This document shows positions 5,891 through 6,917 of a stretch of 6,917 nucleotides of DNA, piece by piece. The DNA is taken from contig JAKALW010000063.1 in assembly GCA_021823945.1 (NCBI GenBank), positions 1 through 6,917 on the forward strand, read 5' to 3'. Position 1 is the first letter of the stretch; each line of letters opens with the position of its first letter. The DNA is from Microcaldota archaeon (GTDB lineage Archaea > Micrarchaeota > Micrarchaeia > Anstonellales > VGKX01). Both the position numbers and the translations under genes were made by a program. The notes below the pieces were generated by a model. It did no database searches. It was not told the DNA's origin and saw nothing but the letters and a program-made list of their open reading frames with translations.

Positions 5891-5907
5891 GTTTATTCTA
5901 AATTCTA

Positions 5908-6205
5908 GGCACCATCTTTTCAGGCTACGTGCCGAAACATCAGCATGGACCCTTATGGGCCTCGTGCGATGCAACAATTCCACCTTAGTGATTTCCACCG
6001 CGTTTCGCGGTGAGGGAGGGCGTGGGAAGGAAGGGATGGTTGGGGCATCCGAAATTCATTTTTGGAACCAGAAAGCCTCGATGCAAATACGCATATCATG
6101 AGTATTTGGCTGATGAAGGGCTGACATGGGAGTGGAATATAGATAGAGCAACTTCTGGAGATAATAAAGAAGTCTTGAAATAGAGACACCAGGTTTGCAC
6201 GCAGG
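5908..6205 (+). other. Structured 5' leader of the 23S rRNA transcript
   Basis: This runs from the expected transcription start to the apparent 5' end of 23S. It is a string of hairpins: GGCAC/GTGCC (5908-5933); CCC/GGG around TTAT (5950-5959) inside GCAT/ATGC (5943-5972); CACCGCG/CGCGGTG (5996-6012, three-base loop); CCGAAA/TTTTGG (6049-6065, with one G-U pair); CAAATAC/GTATTTG (6084-6108); ACTTCT/AGAAGT (6151-6173). Archaeal pre-23S leaders normally pair with the trailer in a processing stem, so part of this is probably that. It holds no 16S or tRNA sequence that I can see. It also contains an open frame of up to 57 codons (6010-6183), listed as a finding and not called as a gene. Confidence 0.6.
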
Positions 6206-6917
6206 ATATGTATGTTATGTAAAAGCTGCCCAGTGGAAGACTTGGCTTGGGTAGGAACGGAGGGACGCGGCAAGCAGCGAAATGCTACGGGTAGGCGCAG
6301 GCAGCCTTCGATCCGTAGGTATCCCCGTGGCCAGTGATGGCCGAAAACGCGGAGAATTAAAACATTCTAGTAACCGCAGGAAAAGAAAACAATAGTGATT
6401 CGGCGAGTAAAGGTGATTGAAAGCCGAACAGAGCGTACCGAATGCAACGCAGCAATGTGTTGTAGATGTGGGACGGAATATCCATTGACAGATTCGAGGT
6501 CGGCTGGAAAGCCGCGCCATAGAGGGTGAAAGCCCCGTAGTTAAATGTCAGTGGAGTGAAGTCAACGGAGTAGCGCTCCTCGAATATGGGGCGTGAAGAT
6601 GGGGGGACTAACCTCCAACTCTAAATATAACTCAAGACCGATAGCGAATTAGTAACGCGAGTGAAAGCTGAAAAGGAACCCGAAAGGGTAGTCCAAAGAG
6701 CCTCAAACTAAATGGTTACAATTTGATGCAGCGCGAAAGGATACGACTGCTGAAGCGACTCGCCGAGAGGCGGGAAGCGAGGCGGGAATACCAGTGTTGC
6801 ATCGTTCTTCTCGAAGCAAGAGCCAGGGAGTTGATGATGTGTGGCGAGGCGAAAGCCGAAGCGAAAGCGAGTGGGCGCATCGTAAGAAAGGCCCATCGTG
6901 CGAAAGCGCGACCAGTC
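6206..6917 (+). rRNA. 23S ribosomal RNA, 5' part (partial, runs off the window)
   Basis: Several blocks match archaeal 23S in order. GTGG then TTGGCTTGGG (6233-6251) with GGGACGCGGCAAGC are the 5.8S-like start. GGCGCAGGCAGCCTTCGATC follows. GCAGGAAAAGAAAACAATAG with GTGATTCGGCGAGTAAAGG comes next. CATAGAGGGTGAAAGCCCCG, GGAGTAGCGCTCC and GGGGGGACTAACCTCC come after. CTAAATATAACTCAAGACCG then ATAGCGAATTAGTAACGCGA and GTGAAAGCTGAAAAGGAACC belong to domain I, and GAGCCAGGGAGTTG with CCGAAGCGAAAGCGAG to the start of domain II. The 5' end is placed by alignment from memory and may be off by 10 bases or so. Compared with usual archaeal 23S, some well-kept positions differ (for example AGTAACGCGAGTG, and AACTAAATGGTTACAATTTG after GAGCCTCA). 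Open frames on either strand here are shadows of the rRNA. Confidence 0.93.

Noticed and set aside
6104..6126. C/D-box-like elements (TGATGA with CTGA) in the 23S leader
   Set aside because: The two boxes are only a few bases apart, with no room for a guide and no matching second box pair.
5953..6896. Minus-strand open frames at 5953-6273, 6215-6520 and 6708-6896
   Set aside because: They lie across the 23S leader and the rRNA itself, and their Ser/Pro/Arg/Phe-rich make-up is typical of rRNA antisense.

Overview
The window looks archaeal. Each unit starts behind an A/T-rich TATA-type box rather than bacterial -35/-10 elements. Start codons follow GGTGA/GAGGTG Shine-Dalgarno motifs. The right end is the 5' part of a 23S rRNA whose conserved blocks read as archaeal. 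The lineage cannot be fixed from this sequence. A stand-alone 23S gene with departures from the usual core would fit a DPANN-type or other fast-evolving archaeon, but that is inference.

Layout, left to right. (1) Positions 873 to 1, minus strand: the first 291 codons of a fused PurS-PurL type phosphoribosylformylglycinamidine synthase (purine biosynthesis), cut by the window edge. (2) Positions 874-1193: an intergenic stretch with the likely purL promoter, an A-tract/T-tract palindrome and a T-rich terminator for the next gene. (3) Positions 5108 to 1194, minus strand: one 1304-residue protein of unrecognised family. It has an acidic N-terminal half with about seven copies of a helical repeat, a duplicated beta-rich module, a membrane segment, a Ser/Thr/Pro/Gly-rich segment of about 400 residues predicted to lie outside the cell, a second membrane segment and a strongly basic tail. 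(4) Positions 5109-5322: a divergent promoter region. (5) Positions 5323-5655, plus strand: a 110-residue unrecognised protein ending in Cys. (6) Positions 5656-6205: terminator-like hairpins, then a strong TATA box and a roughly 300-nt structured leader. (7) From about 6206 to the end: 23S rRNA, incomplete at the 3' side. No 16S or tRNA lies upstream of it here.

The genes do not form an obvious pathway. purL and the 23S gene are housekeeping genes. The giant membrane protein and the divergently transcribed small protein are the novel part. They share a 214-bp intergenic region, and a GCGCGCAC octamer recurs in inverted orientation around the large gene's promoter and again in the purL leader. 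No CRISPR array, tRNA, insertion sequence or recognisable defence gene was found.
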